Source of the DNA: Limnanthes douglasii subsp. nivea
Taxonomy: Eukaryota; Streptophyta; Magnoliopsida; Brassicales; Limnanthaceae
Length of the DNA: 64,000 bases
Assembly: GCA_036936605.1 (NCBI GenBank)
Contig: JAUPFV010000002.1
Location: forward strand, 342,304,654-342,368,653
Reading direction: 5' to 3'
Shown here: positions 44,935 to 55,387 of the stretch, one piece after another
Numbering within the stretch: position 1 is the first letter of the stretch
Layout of the letters: each line of letters opens with the position of its first letter
Notes under the pieces: generated by a model
What the model saw: only the letters and a program-made list of their open reading frames with translations
Database searches by the model: none
Told to the model about the DNA's origin: nothing
Position numbers and translations under genes: made by a program

Positions 44935-47897
44935 ATGTTCACGACAAGAAACGCCCTAGTAAAAGGTGGGTGGCTCAACTTATCCGAGTTAGAAAAAGCT
45001 CAAAAAATCGAAAGAGAAAAGCGCATTGTTGCAGGCCTCCCTGTTTCTCCTGTCGACAAGCCTGATATACCAAGCTCGGAGCCTGATCATGGTTCATCTT
45101 TTGCAAAGAGTTCTATACCCAGAAGGTTATTCCAGCCCATTCTTTCTCCAATCACCTCGGGCTCATCGGTACAAGAGTCAGAGCCTGTTGTTGAACCAGA
45201 ACAGGTGGTTACAAGTCTTAGGAAACCTTCCCCATTCATTGATATGAGGTCAGATGCTGACATTTCCCCGGAGAAGCTGGTAGATAGACGAAGGGGTCGT
45301 CTGGTAAAAGGGAGGGCTGCTGGTATACAGCCTGAACCAAAATCCACGCCTTCGAAATCCGGGGCAAAAAGTAAAACTGCAGGGTCAGAAACACCCATCA
45401 AAATTCCCAAGGACAAGTTGTCCGGTCCGGAGGCAAGCAGTTCAAGCCTTCGAAAAGAGACCTCTGGTTTCGTGCCCCAACCGGACCCTAGACCACAAGG
45501 GGGAAAAGATGCTCAACAATCCGGAGGGCTTACTGAGCCAACCACTAGCTCTTCTCTTCCTCGAATGACTGACAATCCCTCCATGGTAATGGAGGATGTA
45601 ATGGAGGACAACATCGAAGAAGCCCCTTTCGAGACTGATGTCTCCGGGAAAACAAGCGAGACTGACATCACTAGGAAGAGCAAAGGCAAGGAAAAAGTGT
45701 GTTTAAAGCATCCGGACCTGCCGGAGTGCCTTGTGGGAAAAGTGGGGCCTTGTTTCCACAAAGTAAGTGTTAAATATCTGCTGGCCATGCAGAAGATCAA
45801 TTACGCTTTTATTCACACAGCTGAACTTGGCCGGATGAGGACGAGGTGGGGAATTCCGGATAATGTTAAAGTAAGGATTCCAATTGATCTGGAGACGCCC
45901 ATGGACTGTAAGCTCAACGAGATTATCTTCTATACTGAGTTATTCAAATGGGGACTTAGGTTTCCCTTGGACCCAGAAATAGTCAGATATTTCCATCTGA
46001 TAAAGCTTTGCCCAAGTCAACTAAGCCCTAATGCATGGTTCACCCTTATGGCATGTATCATGGCTTCAAGGCTCTCCAGAATTCCTCTTCCGATGGAGCA
46101 ATTTGCTGCTGTAGCAAGCCTCTGCAGAAATCATGTCATCCCTTTCTACCACTTCAACATGAGTGACAACTACAAGGTGGTGGATGACTTACTCGAGTTG
46201 GAGAAAAGCTGGAAGACTCAATTTATGTTCGTCAGCGGTGCTTGGGAGAATGGGAAGAAAATTAAAGCTGGAGTCAACCCAAGCATGCTTACCAGCAGAT
46301 GGCGAAGTGATGGTAACAATCTCACTACATACTTCTAGTTTTACTTATAACAATTTTTTTTAATCTAATTCTTCTTCTTTTGCTTTCTGGTAGTGCTGCC
46401 CAAGGATTTCAATGATTACTTAGAGGTTGGGCAAACTACTTGTGCCAAGCTAAATGCTTGGGCTGCTGAAAAATGGGCAAACCGCTTCCACAACTGCTTT
46501 ACTAGAGGCAATTTAACCAGATCCTATCTTTGGAATACAACGGACCGAGGGATTTGTCTTGGGAGGATTAACCACTTCACCCCCTCCGGGAGTGATTCTC
46601 CGGAAGACAGAGGGAAAAGATGGAAAATTGGTCTTGTCGGGCAGAGCTAAAGCCCCAAGCAAGATGAAGGGCAAAAACGTTAAGGCCAAGCAAGGTGTGG
46701 TAGAGGCCAATCCTACCGAGGTGGAGGAAGTTGTCCCAACAAACCCAGAGGGACAAGATCAAAGGCAAATCGATAATGCCTTACTACAAGTGGTGGAACA
46801 AGAGAGCACCAAGGAAGTAGTTGGGTCTCCAAAACCTCAAAAGGTCCCCAAAAAGGACAGAAGAAAGGGGAGCAGAAGGTGGAGACCGGGATGCCAAAAA
46901 TAAGAAAACCTCCAAGGGAGATGAGGTTTCTCTCCGGGCTCCGGAGACACTACCTCCAGTTAATCCAGTTTACCCTACTCAAGCAGAAGAGATCCCCGGT
47001 GACTTTCAAACCGGAGGGGATATCAGTATTGATGGTGTCGACATCACTGGTCTTGAAGGGATTGGTCTCTACTTTGAAAACCTCCCCAGAGATGATTTTG
47101 CTGGGCCCTACCTTCCCCCAAGCTCTTCGAACACCGTCACATTCAACGGTAAGTCTTTTTCTGTCTCAAGTGAAAGAGATGTCATCGCTCACTCCATACT
47201 GAGCAATGTCCAGCCAATGCTTATTTTGGAGAAGCAAGTACGAAATCAGTCAGCCATCATCAATACCCTCAATTCTGACAAAGAGAAATTGTCTAGTGAC
47301 CTTCTTAGTGCCAACCAAAATACTGAAGCATTGAGGAAAGAGAATGAGGAGTTGAAGAAACATCTGGAGGACTTGGTCAAAAGGTTGGCCACTTCGGAAG
47401 AAGTTGTCAAAGAACTCCAATTAAAGCAATCCGATCTGGTAAAAGACCTATTTTCTTCAAAAGAGGAGGTGAAGGCCAAAGATAGCACCATTCAAGCCTT
47501 AACTAATGACAAGATCTCTCTTGAAAACAGTGTGTCCAAGGCCGAGCAAGAAAAGGCCGACTTGTTAAGGGAGCAGGAGAAAACAATCCAGGCTAAGATT
47601 GATGCTTATACCAATGAGGTTATAGATTCTCAGGAGGCAAGGTATGCTGAAGTCAAGTCAGAGATGGTCCTGCTCTTCCATAAAAAATTTCCTAAGAGGA
47701 CACTGGGAGATTTATGGCGATTTGTGGAGTACGAAGACCTTCCCCATCATACCATGGCTGATGGTGATAAGTATAACTACTCCAGTGGCTGGGATGACAC
47801 CACCGATGAAGAAAAAAAGACTGGGGAGAGTCCGGACGACGACCCAAAGAAGAAGAAGCCAAGTGAGGCTGAGCCATCTACAAAGGCTCAGTCTTAG
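44935..47897 (+). CDS. Antisense extra gene of Tat-2 (copy B), two exons
   Basis: Exon 1 is 44,935-46,312. It starts MFTTRNALVKGGWLNLSELE, then a Ser/Pro/Lys-rich disordered region to about residue 250. A folded-looking domain of about 210 residues follows (from CLKHPDLPECLVGKVG through FPLDPEIVRYFHLIKLCPSQ, IMASRLSRIP, FMFVSGAWENGKK to WRSD). The intron is 46,313-46,393, and exon 2 continues the domain (AKLNAWAAEKWANRFHN) and then a charged linker. The 3' part (46,821-47,897) holds a coiled coil of about 150 residues (LEKQVRNQSAIINTLN, LRKENEELKKHLEDLVKRL) and an acidic, lysine-rich tail. Two frame changes, near 46,560 and 46,870, break it, or mark a further intron. No enzyme motif was seen. 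Such genes are known in Tat elements, but their function is not established. Confidence 0.75.
46313..46393 (+). other. Intron of the antisense gene
   Basis: 81 bp, donor GTAACA, T-rich tract, acceptor CTGGTAG. It interrupts the codon after WRSD in phase 1, the same place and phase as the intron of copy A at 505-593. Conservation in two diverged copies on opposite strands is good evidence of a real intron. Confidence 0.75.
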
Positions 47898-48437
47898 AGT
47901 ATCAATTATTTTTTTAATTTTCTTATGTTTGAACCAAAGTCCTTGGATGGCCAAGGCATTTTTTGTAACCGTGTCCGGTCGTTGTCCGGATAAACCTTTC
48001 TTGTCTTGACAATTCAAAGTCCTTGGATGGCCAAGGCATTTCGTATGTTTTAATGGGTAGTTTCATTTTGCACAACTCCTGCATTATTTCATGGTTTTTC
48101 AATTTTGGTGGCGAATGTTTAAACAACCCTTAGTTATTTCACGAGTATTTTAAAGTGAGAGTGTTTAAAATTCTCCGATGAAAAATGTTTAAGTAGTCAT
48201 CATTCCTCCAATTTAATCCGGTCAATAAATAATTTCAACAGAAACTATTCACTGAAACACTTCGAATCTTTTAAGAAGGCATCATATTTTATAAAAAGAC
48301 TGGACACCTCGTTAAAACCTCCCCGAGCCACCATGGAGGAAAAAGTATGCCCCCAAATATTTACATAGTTTTTATTCCAAGTACAAACGGAGGTGCTCAA
48401 TGTTCCAAGGGTGATTCAAAATCCTCTCATCTTTGTC
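47898..48437. other. Spacer between antisense gene and integrase in Tat-2
   Basis: Contains a 25-bp direct repeat (AAGTCCTTGGATGGCCAAGG.. at about 47,938 and 48,018), which includes the palindrome TTGGATGGCCAA-like core. It is the place where the two converging transcripts of the element would meet. No gene seen. Confidence 0.5.
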
Positions 48438-49470
48438 CTAGAGCCGGTATGTCCCAGGCTTAAACTTTTCACTGACCACATAGGGTCCTTCCCAAGTAGG
48501 AGCTAACTTACCGAACTGCTTTTCTTTAGTATGTAGGAAAATTTTTCTCAACACCTTATCCCCTGGTTGAAAATACCTTCTCTTAAGCTTAGAAGCAAAC
48601 ATGTTTCTCATCAAACCTTGATAGTGTGCAGCTCTAAGGTGAGCCTTAACTCTTCTTTCTTCTACTAAGTCAAGCTGGTCTCTGTCTGCCACTTTGTTAG
48701 CGTGTTCGGAAAAATTATGAACTCGAAATGAAGGAAGAGTAGGTTCTATGAGAGCTATGACATCCATCCCATATACTAAAGCAAAGGGAGACTTTTGTGT
48801 TGCAGCCCCGGGAGTGGTCCGGTAAGCCCACAAGACTTCTTGCAAGTAACTTGGCCATTTTCCAGCAGCCCCTTTTAATTTTTTCTTCAGACCGAACGGT
48901 ATTGTCATGTTAGCCACTTCAACTTGACCGTTTTCCTGTGGGTGGAAAGGAGAAGAAAAACAGTGTTGAATGCCTCTAGAGGCACAAAAAGCCTCCATTT
49001 CATTGTTGTCAAATTGTGGTCCATTGTCTATTGTTATCTTCTGTGGAATTCCAAATCTGCAACAAATGTTAGATAGAATGGATTTGATAACAGATTTCGA
49101 GGTAGTTCCTGCCAATAGGGCTGCTTCGATCCATTTTAAAAAGTAATCAATGGCAAAAATTATAGTTCTGCACCCCCCGGATGCCATGGGAAGAGGTCCC
49201 ACTAAATCCAACCCCCATCGAGCAAAAGGTATTGGCTCAGAGATTGACTCCAAAGGGACAGCTGGGGTATGAATTTCATTACCATATCGCTGGCATGTAT
49301 CACATTTTTTTACCAACTCCTTGGCATCTTACATTATGGAAGGCCAATAGTACCCAGATAATAAAACTCTTCTAGTTAGAGCCCTGAATCCACGGTGTGT
49401 TGATCCCTCACCATCATGTAATCCGGAGAGTACTATTTGAGACTCATCGATACCCAAACATCATAAGAGG
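48438..49470 (-). pseudogene. Tat-2 integrase
   Basis: The long open part is 48,438-49,316. It begins after the zinc-binding module (VKKCDTCQRYGNEIH), then the core with all three acidic positions visible: WGLDLVGPLPMASGG, KITIDNGPQFDNNE and FHPQENGQVEVA. The C-terminal part has FQPGDKVLRK and GKLAPTWEGPYVV (chromatin-side GPY/F module). A stop lies at its upstream edge near 49,330. Core residues are intact. The integrase would insert the cDNA copy, giving the 5-bp duplication seen. Confidence 0.92.
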
Positions 49471-49488
49471 GGTTTGCTATAAGATTTA

Positions 49489-50400
49489 TTATAAAGAATA
49501 TCTCTTTAGGATGACAAAACCACGAGACTTGTACTTTACTTTCCTTGCTACTACTTTTTCCGGAGGCAAGATGCCATATAAGAGATATTGAAGGAGAGGA
49601 AATATCCAATCTTGAGGCTGTTTTATCTGTATATTCAAACTTTTTTCTTCCTTATCCGGATTGATTTGAATGGATGGGCACTCTAGCACATGAATCCAAG
49701 GGTAGGACTCAGTATAGGCTATGGTTGCCAAAGAGTCTGCTAACGTATTTTTTGTTCGGGGTATGTGCTCATAAGTGATGCTTTTGAAATTAAGTGCCAC
49801 TATTTTGAGAAAAAGTAAGTATTTAACTAGCTGCTCCTTTTTGGCTTCAGATTGACCTTGTGCATGATGGACAAGGAGCTGAGAATCGCTCATTAACCTG
49901 ACCCTTTTGGCTCCACAAATAAAAGCTAATTTCAAGCCAACTATAGCAGCTTCATATTCAGACTCATTATTAGAAGCCCTGAAAACAAAACATATAGCTT
50001 GGTACATTCTGTCACCGTACGGAGAGGTTAAACATACCCCAGCACCACATCCCATGGTACTTGATCCACCATCAGTCCGGACGACCCATAATTTTTTGTC
50101 TTTCACACCGGTTGCTTGCTTAGTATCCCTATCTGAATGGAATTCAACAAAAAAATCAGCCACAGCTTGGGCTTTGATTGCTGTTCGAGGAGCAAAATCA
50201 ATATCGTAGTCTCCCAGCTCTACTGACCACTTGGTCATTCTACTTGAAATATCAGCTATTTGGAGAACATTTTTCAAAGGAAATGAAGTCCGGACGATAA
50301 TGGAATGAGCTTGAAAATAGGGCCTCATTTTCCTTGCAGCAATTACCAGGGCCAGCGCCAACTTTTCAAGCTTCAAATATCGTTTTTCTGCATCTATCAA
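49489..50400 (-). CDS. Tat-2 RNase H end and second RNase H (aRH)
   Basis: Open frame of 303 codons. The first part completes the RT-linked RNase H (LKLEKLALALVIAARKMRPYF, WSVELGDYDIDFAPR). From about residue 105 a separate RNase H begins: WVVRTDGGSSTMGCGAGVCL, NESEYEAAIVGLKLAFICGA, LMSDSQLLVHHAQGQ, ENTLADSLA-like KNTLADSLATIAY. The D..E..D series is intact. This second domain defines the Tat lineage. Confidence 0.9.
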   Translation of the reverse strand: MIDAEKRYLKLEKLALALVIAARKMRPYFQAHSIIVRTSFPLKNVLQIADISSRMTKWSVELGDYDIDFAPRTAIKAQAVADFFVEFHSDRDTKQATGVKDKKLWVVRTDGGSSTMGCGAGVCLTSPYGDRMYQAICFVFRASNNESEYEAAIVGLKLAFICGAKRVRLMSDSQLLVHHAQGQSEAKKEQLVKYLLFLKIVALNFKSITYEHIPRTKNTLADSLATIAYTESYPWIHVLECPSIQINPDKEEKSLNIQIKQPQDWIFPLLQYLLYGILPPEKVVARKVKYKSRGFVILKRYSL

Positions 50401-50415
50401 GCTTTTGCTGATATA

Positions 50416-51596
50416 CTATACCGGATGAGGATAAGTGTCCACCTCTCTTACCAATACTGCACTTATTTCACAATCAGAAACGGCTAAATACACATAAAGC
50501 ATTTCTCCATCAACAGGTTTAAACAAAGTATTTGGGGAACACAAATGCTTCTTAATTTCATCGAAGGCCTCATCACACTTTGGGGACCAGCTGCAGTCCT
50601 TTGCACCTTTCAAAGTTTGAAAAAACGGGGCACACATGTCCGAAGACCTTGAAATGAAACAGTTTAATGCAGCCAACCTCCCAGTCAATCGTTGTACCTC
50701 TTTAATATTCCGAGGAGGCTCCATTTGCAGTAAAGCATTAAGCTAGACTGGATCAGGCTGTATCCCTTGCTCACTTATCACATACCCCAAGAATTTCCCG
50801 GACTGTACTCCAAAGACACACTTTTCTGGGTTTGATTTCAAATTTACTTTCATTAAGTTAGCAAAAGTTTCTTGGAGATCTGCCAAGTGTAGCTCTTTGT
50901 CCACACTTTTCACCATCATGTCGTCGATGTAAACTTCCATGTTTCTTCCAATTTGATCAGCAAAAGCCTTGTTTACCAACCTCTGATAAGTAGCCCCAAC
51001 ATTTTTAGCCCAAATGGCATCACCTTGTAATAATGAAGGCCCCTATCGGTAACAAACGTAGTATGTTCTTGATCCTTCGGATCTACTTGAATCTGATTAT
51101 ACCCGGAGAAGGCATCCATAAAGGATAGCAGCTTGTTTCCAGATGTGGAGTCCACCAACTGATCAATTCGGGGGACCGGGTATAAATCCTTTGGGCAAGC
51201 TCTGTTGAGATCTGTGAAATCGATACGCATACGCCGTTTGCCATTTTTCTTTTTTACCAATATTGGGTTGGCCGTCCATAAAGGGTATTGAGATTTCTTT
51301 AAGTGTCCCATTTTAGTTAGCCGGTCGACCTCTTGAACTATGACATCAGCCTTTTCTTTAGAAAAAACTCTTCTCTTTTGTATCACGGGTGCTATGTCCC
51401 TTCGGATGGACAATTGGTGTGATATAACATCTGCTGGTACTCCAGTAACATCAGCATTGCACCAAGCAAAAATATGCTGATGGTCTTTCAAGAATTTTAA
51501 CATTTTACCCTTTAATTCCGCTATCATCTTGGATCCTATCTTGACACTTTTTCCTTCAGCCAGAGAATGTGTTTCAACTTCTTCAATTGGTATCAA
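50416..51596 (-). pseudogene. Tat-2 reverse transcriptase
   Basis: 51,596-50,973 carries the fingers and palm (KKKNGKRRMRIDFTDLNRAC, LLSFMDAFSGYNQIQVDPKD, YYKVMPFGL). A frame change near 51,000 leads to 50,979-50,743, with the catalytic box EVYIDDMMVKS at 50,910-50,940 and KCVFGVQSGKFLGYVISEQG. A stop follows (QPDPV), then 50,724-50,416 (RNIKEVQRLTGRLAALNCF and the start of RNase H). All catalytic Asp are present, with about three lesions. Confidence 0.9.
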
Positions 51597-51659
51597 AACT
51601 CCAGGGGTCTCTCTGGGGTCATCAATTTCACCCTCTCCCCGAGAGGGCCCCTCAAACTG

Positions 51660-52274
51660 CTATTCCTCATTGATCAGAACTGCCCCCAACATCCGAGGAG
51701 CCAGCGCTGTTGCATAACATTCTCTTGCTACCTTTTGGCTGCTCCGAACAACTCCCACTTGTCCTTGCACGGCATACTTCAAACATTGGTGGACTGTTGA
51801 AGCCACGGTATGCATCCTAGAGAGCCAAGATCTCCACAGAATAGTGTTATAACAAGTGGGACAATCCACCATAACGAACAGTATTCTAACCATCTTTTTA
51901 AAAGGGACTTTACCCAATAAAACCTCCTCATCGAATTCCCCGATCACATCTGCTCAGCTTCCTGTGAAACCCACAATCGACCTGTTCGAACGTTGAACTA
52001 CTGCCAGATTTTTCATTTTTTTATAGGAAGTTAAAAAGAGAATATTGGCAGAACTTCCGGTGTCCACCAAAATTCGTCTTATGTCATTGCCCCCGATGGA
52101 TGCTCCTATGACAACAACATCTTCATGAGGACCAACAATATCCCTCAAGTCATCCTCATCGAAAACAATAAAGGGAAATGGAATCTGCGATTGATAGGGA
52201 GTCATGCCTCCTTCCAGTTGGGTAGCTAAAGTATGAGCATGCCTCTTTCTTGAAGAAGCAGTTGGTGCTGTCAT
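51660..52274 (-). pseudogene. Tat-2 protease
   Basis: 52,274-51,954 contains IPFPFIVFDEDDLRDIVGPH and the active site RILVDTGSSANILFL. One stop separates it from 51,947-51,660 (IGEFDEEVLLGKVPFKKMVR). Aspartic protease of the gag-pol polyprotein. Confidence 0.88.
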
Positions 52275-52298
52275 GGTGTCACCTCCGAATATTGTAAG

Positions 52299-54020
52299 TT
52301 ACTCATAAAAGTTGATGAGTCCGGACACCGACTTGCAATGTTCTGTGATAACACCCACTTTATTCCGGGTTGGATCAGGGTCAAAGTATTCTGACTCTAC
52401 ATCGAACCTTTCGATTATCACCATAGCCCCATCCGGAGCCGATGTGCCTGCATTGTTTGGACCAGCCCGATGAGCGCTATTAGGCCTGTTTCCACCTCTT
52501 CTTTTAACATACGCCCCCAACTTTCGTCTTTCAATCAAATTCTGCACTTCTTGTTTCAACGCAATACAATCCTCAGTGGTATGACCAGTATCATGGTGAT
52601 ATTGGCAGAAACAATTATTACGGCTCTCCCTAGGAGACTGTAATGCAGCCGGCCTTCTGTAGTATACTTCGTCTTTTGTTTTGTCATAAATGGTGGCTAC
52701 GTTTTCTTTCAACTCTGCAAACCACTCCGGTTGAACCCAAGGTCATCGCTTATTTCTAGATTGCTGACTCTGGGCTGGTGCAGCTGGCTGAGACTGAGCT
52801 TTGGCTTTGTTATGACCCTGCCCGGCATCCTTAGCCTTGTTCCCGGACTGGTTTTGGTTTGGATTTGGTGCAGCCGGAGCAGACCTCACCTGCATGTGCA
52901 CCCTAGTTTTCTTTGTTTCATCAACATTAATCTGTTTACTGACCTGATTCAGCAAACCTCCCCATGTCAGGGCCTTCTTCCTGGTTACTGAATCAGCCAA
53001 GTTTCCGGGGTTTAAGCCTTGTCTCAGAGAAGCTATTGCTACTTGTTCAAAGCAATCAGCCAATCCATTTTTGGTATTTACAAAACGACTTATGTATTCT
53101 TTTAAAGATTCGTTTGGTTCTTGGGCACAATGGATAATTATGTCTCTATTTCCCTTTACCTCATTACTTCCAACAAACTGTCTTCGAATGGCCACCCAAA
53201 AAGTGTCAAAATTTCTGATGCAGCCTTGTGGCAAACTATTGTACCACTTCAGAGCACTCCCCGTAAACGATTGGGAGAATGCTATACAAAGTAACTTGTC
53301 GTCATCATCAAAATTCATCATGAAATTTTTGAATTGTTCCAAGTGGTTATACGGGTCCTTACTGCCATCGTTTTTTTTCCATTTTTGTATTGTCAAACCT
53401 CTTAAGAAGGTTTCCAAACAGTATCTTGGAAGACAATGGAGATTGTCTCCAATTCCGGCCACAACTGAAAACGATATCCTCATTAGGAGTTGCGAAGATA
53501 CCTGGCTCATCATGGAAGGCAAAATGATCCATTAACAATCGATCTACGTGTCTCCGGCTATGACTGTGAGACGATCTTTTGTCCAGACACCTCTTTAACC
53601 TTCCGTGCCTATCCCTTTTCCTTGAGTACTTTTTGACTAACTTTTGTTTCTTTTTAGAACGGCCTTCATCACTGCTGGATGACAAAGATTCTTCAACTCC
53701 ATCTTCATTTGAAGAGCTACTGGAAGACTCGGAGTCTGAATCAGAGCTCTCCACCGGTTTAGACCGGTGAGACTTTTTAGAGATAGCATGAGTCTTTTTT
53801 GCACTCACATGAGTTTTTGATGGCTCATGCTCCCTTGAATTGTCAATATGATGAGCTATTGGCGCCTTAGACTTCTCTTTTGTGCCCATCTTGCCCTCTT
53901 GCCAGCCCTTAGAGCTTCTATTTCAACTTTTAACCTATCTCGCTCCTCGATAGTATATTTATCATTTTCTCCCACCACTTCTGCCAAAGCTGGTGGTACT
54001 TCCTGCACGTCCGGATTCAT
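52299..54020 (-). pseudogene. Tat-2 gag
   Basis: ATG at 54,018-54,020 (MNPDVQEVPPALAEVVGEND, with a helical YTIEERDRLKVEIEALRA). A frame change near 53,890 leads to a Ser/Lys-rich part (53,889-53,380). Another frame change lies at a T8 run near 53,370, then the capsid core 53,370-52,743 (LEQFKNFMMNFDDDDKLL, FDTFWVAIRRQFVG). A single in-frame TGA at 52,743 follows, then 52,712-52,299 with the zinc knuckle CQYHHDTGHTTEDC. Homopolymer slips account for at least one lesion. Confidence 0.88.
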
Positions 54021-54069
54021 CCTAACTGAATTTTCTTGATGGTTATGAATACTAGATTCAGGCCCCGTC

Positions 54070-54091
54070 GTGCTCCCACTGTGCTCGCCAA
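54070..54091 (-). other. Tat-2 primer binding site
   Basis: The element strand reads TGGCGAGCACAGTGGGAGC, 3 bp after the 5' LTR. The tRNA is not identified with confidence. Confidence 0.65.
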
Positions 54092-54093
54092 TT

Positions 54094-54468
54094 TGATGTG
54101 GTTTATTTTCGGTTGAGGGTAATTTTGTCCAGAGTTTTGTGGTGTTTCAAAGGTATTTAATGTTTGGATAGATTGTAGTGAGAGACTTGAGCTGACTGGT
54201 TGTATTTTATTTTCATTACCCTCATTAATGAAAGTGGTTGGGTATTTATACCCTTAATTGTGGGCCACATGGGCTTTCGTGTCAACTTATGGATTCGGGT
54301 CGAGTTCCAAGACCCATTAACCTTTAAGCAAGTAGGTAATTAGCTTAGTCATGAAATGATTAAGTTTTTAATACATTAGTTCAGTTCAGATGGTTCAGTG
54401 GGTGGATCTTGTCCGAATTACCCTTGTCCGGTCCCCATAGTGAGTGGTGATAAAATCCTGACTCATCA
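54094..54468 (-). repeat. Tat-2 5' LTR
   Basis: 375 bp, partner of 44,123-44,497. Its right end is followed by the ATAGG duplication. Confidence 0.95.
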
Positions 54469-54580
54469 ATAGGTACACAGGGTGGTGTACCATCGGTACA
54501 CTCGACTATGCACCATAGGTACACTCCACTGTGCACCATAGGTACACAGTAGGCAGTACCTATGGTGCGCAATTGAAACT
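54469..54580. repeat. GCACCATAGGTACAC palindromic repeats, right part
   Basis: Five or so units: GTACCATCGGTACACTC, ATGCACCATAGGTACACTCC, GTGCACCATAGGTACACAG and the inverted CAGTACCTATGGTGCGC. It is continuous with 44,052-44,122 before Tat-2 inserted. Confidence 0.8.
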
Positions 54581-54719
54581 TGGAATTTTTTCCCGCGTCT
54601 TCTTTTTCGCGCTCTTTAATTCCCGCCAAAGTAATCTTTCATTTTTATATTTAAAGAAGTCTACCTTACAACACCAAACACACAAAACTCTCCTTCAAAC
54701 ATAGTTGAAGTCTTTGTTA

Positions 54720-55110
54720 ATGGGTTGGAGTGTGTTTGATGATGCTCATCTACTCAAGGCTGCGAAAGCTGTGAAGTTCAAATGGCCGGACGATAATACC
54801 GATGAGTTTTTTGATGAAGTTTTGTGTATGATATATTTCATGTACGGAGAAATATCTGCTTCTAGACAAATGCCTCAATCCCGTACTCGTGAGGAGGTAG
54901 CCACTAGGTACAAGTGTATAACTAGTGGACCGATGTTCTTGGTGTTTAACGAGCCCTCCAGAAGTTAGGAACGAGGCATTCGATTCTTTCGGTTTAATGA
55001 TCACAGACTATTTGTCTTTAGAAATTGCAGATTACGTTCATTCTCAAATTTCCATGAAGGAGGAAACAATGCGTATTCTCAGCGAAAATGGAGGCTACGA
55101 TTTTGACTAA
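54720..55110 (+). pseudogene. Small unknown gene in MULE-3, facing the transposase
   Basis: ATG at 54,720 (MGWSVFDDAHLLKAAKAV). It is open to 54,968, and a one-base frame change near 54,965 lets it continue as RNEAFDSFGLMITDYLSLEI to a stop at 55,110 (GGYDFD), about 130 residues in all. It is acidic, with no transmembrane or zinc motif. It could be a second MULE-encoded protein or a captured gene fragment. An AACACCAAACACACAAAAC leader precedes it. Not recognised. Confidence 0.4.
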
Positions 55111-55387
55111 CTGTCCATTAAATCTCAAGTTATCTACTCATGTTTGTGCGATGTTGTTGTTGCTTGTTTGTAACGTTTGATATTAAATTATGAAATGATT
55201 AGTTCCTTATCGTTATAAGTTGGAAAATTTCATGAATTACGGTCACATAACTGAAGTACAAAACGTTATGATAAAGTAAACAAATTTCTAAACAACATAA
55301 ATCCGACCAAAAGACATAAAGCGACCAAAATACATAAATGTGTTGAAAACATGAACATAAATCCGACCAATAGATATAAATCGACTA

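Larger units (their letters stand above)
44123..54468 (-). mobile_element. Tat-2: nearly complete Ty3/gypsy Tat retrotransposon with an antisense extra gene
   Basis: Two 375-bp LTRs (44,123-44,497; 54,094-54,468; TGATGTGG..ACTCATCA, roughly 3-4% different) with an exact 5-bp duplication ATAGG (44,118-44,122; 54,469-54,473). Total 10,346 bp. The minus strand has primer site, gag, protease, RT, RNase H, second RNase H, integrase, then about 3.9 kb before the 3' LTR that holds a + strand gene, then a polypurine tract. Only a few stops and frameshifts break gag-pol. The layout matches Retand-like members of the Tat lineage. Confidence 0.95.

Noticed and set aside
45087..45800. Long minus-strand open frames inside the antisense gene
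   Set aside because: They are shadows of the + strand coding sequence. They lack conserved motifs, whereas the + frame matches copy A.
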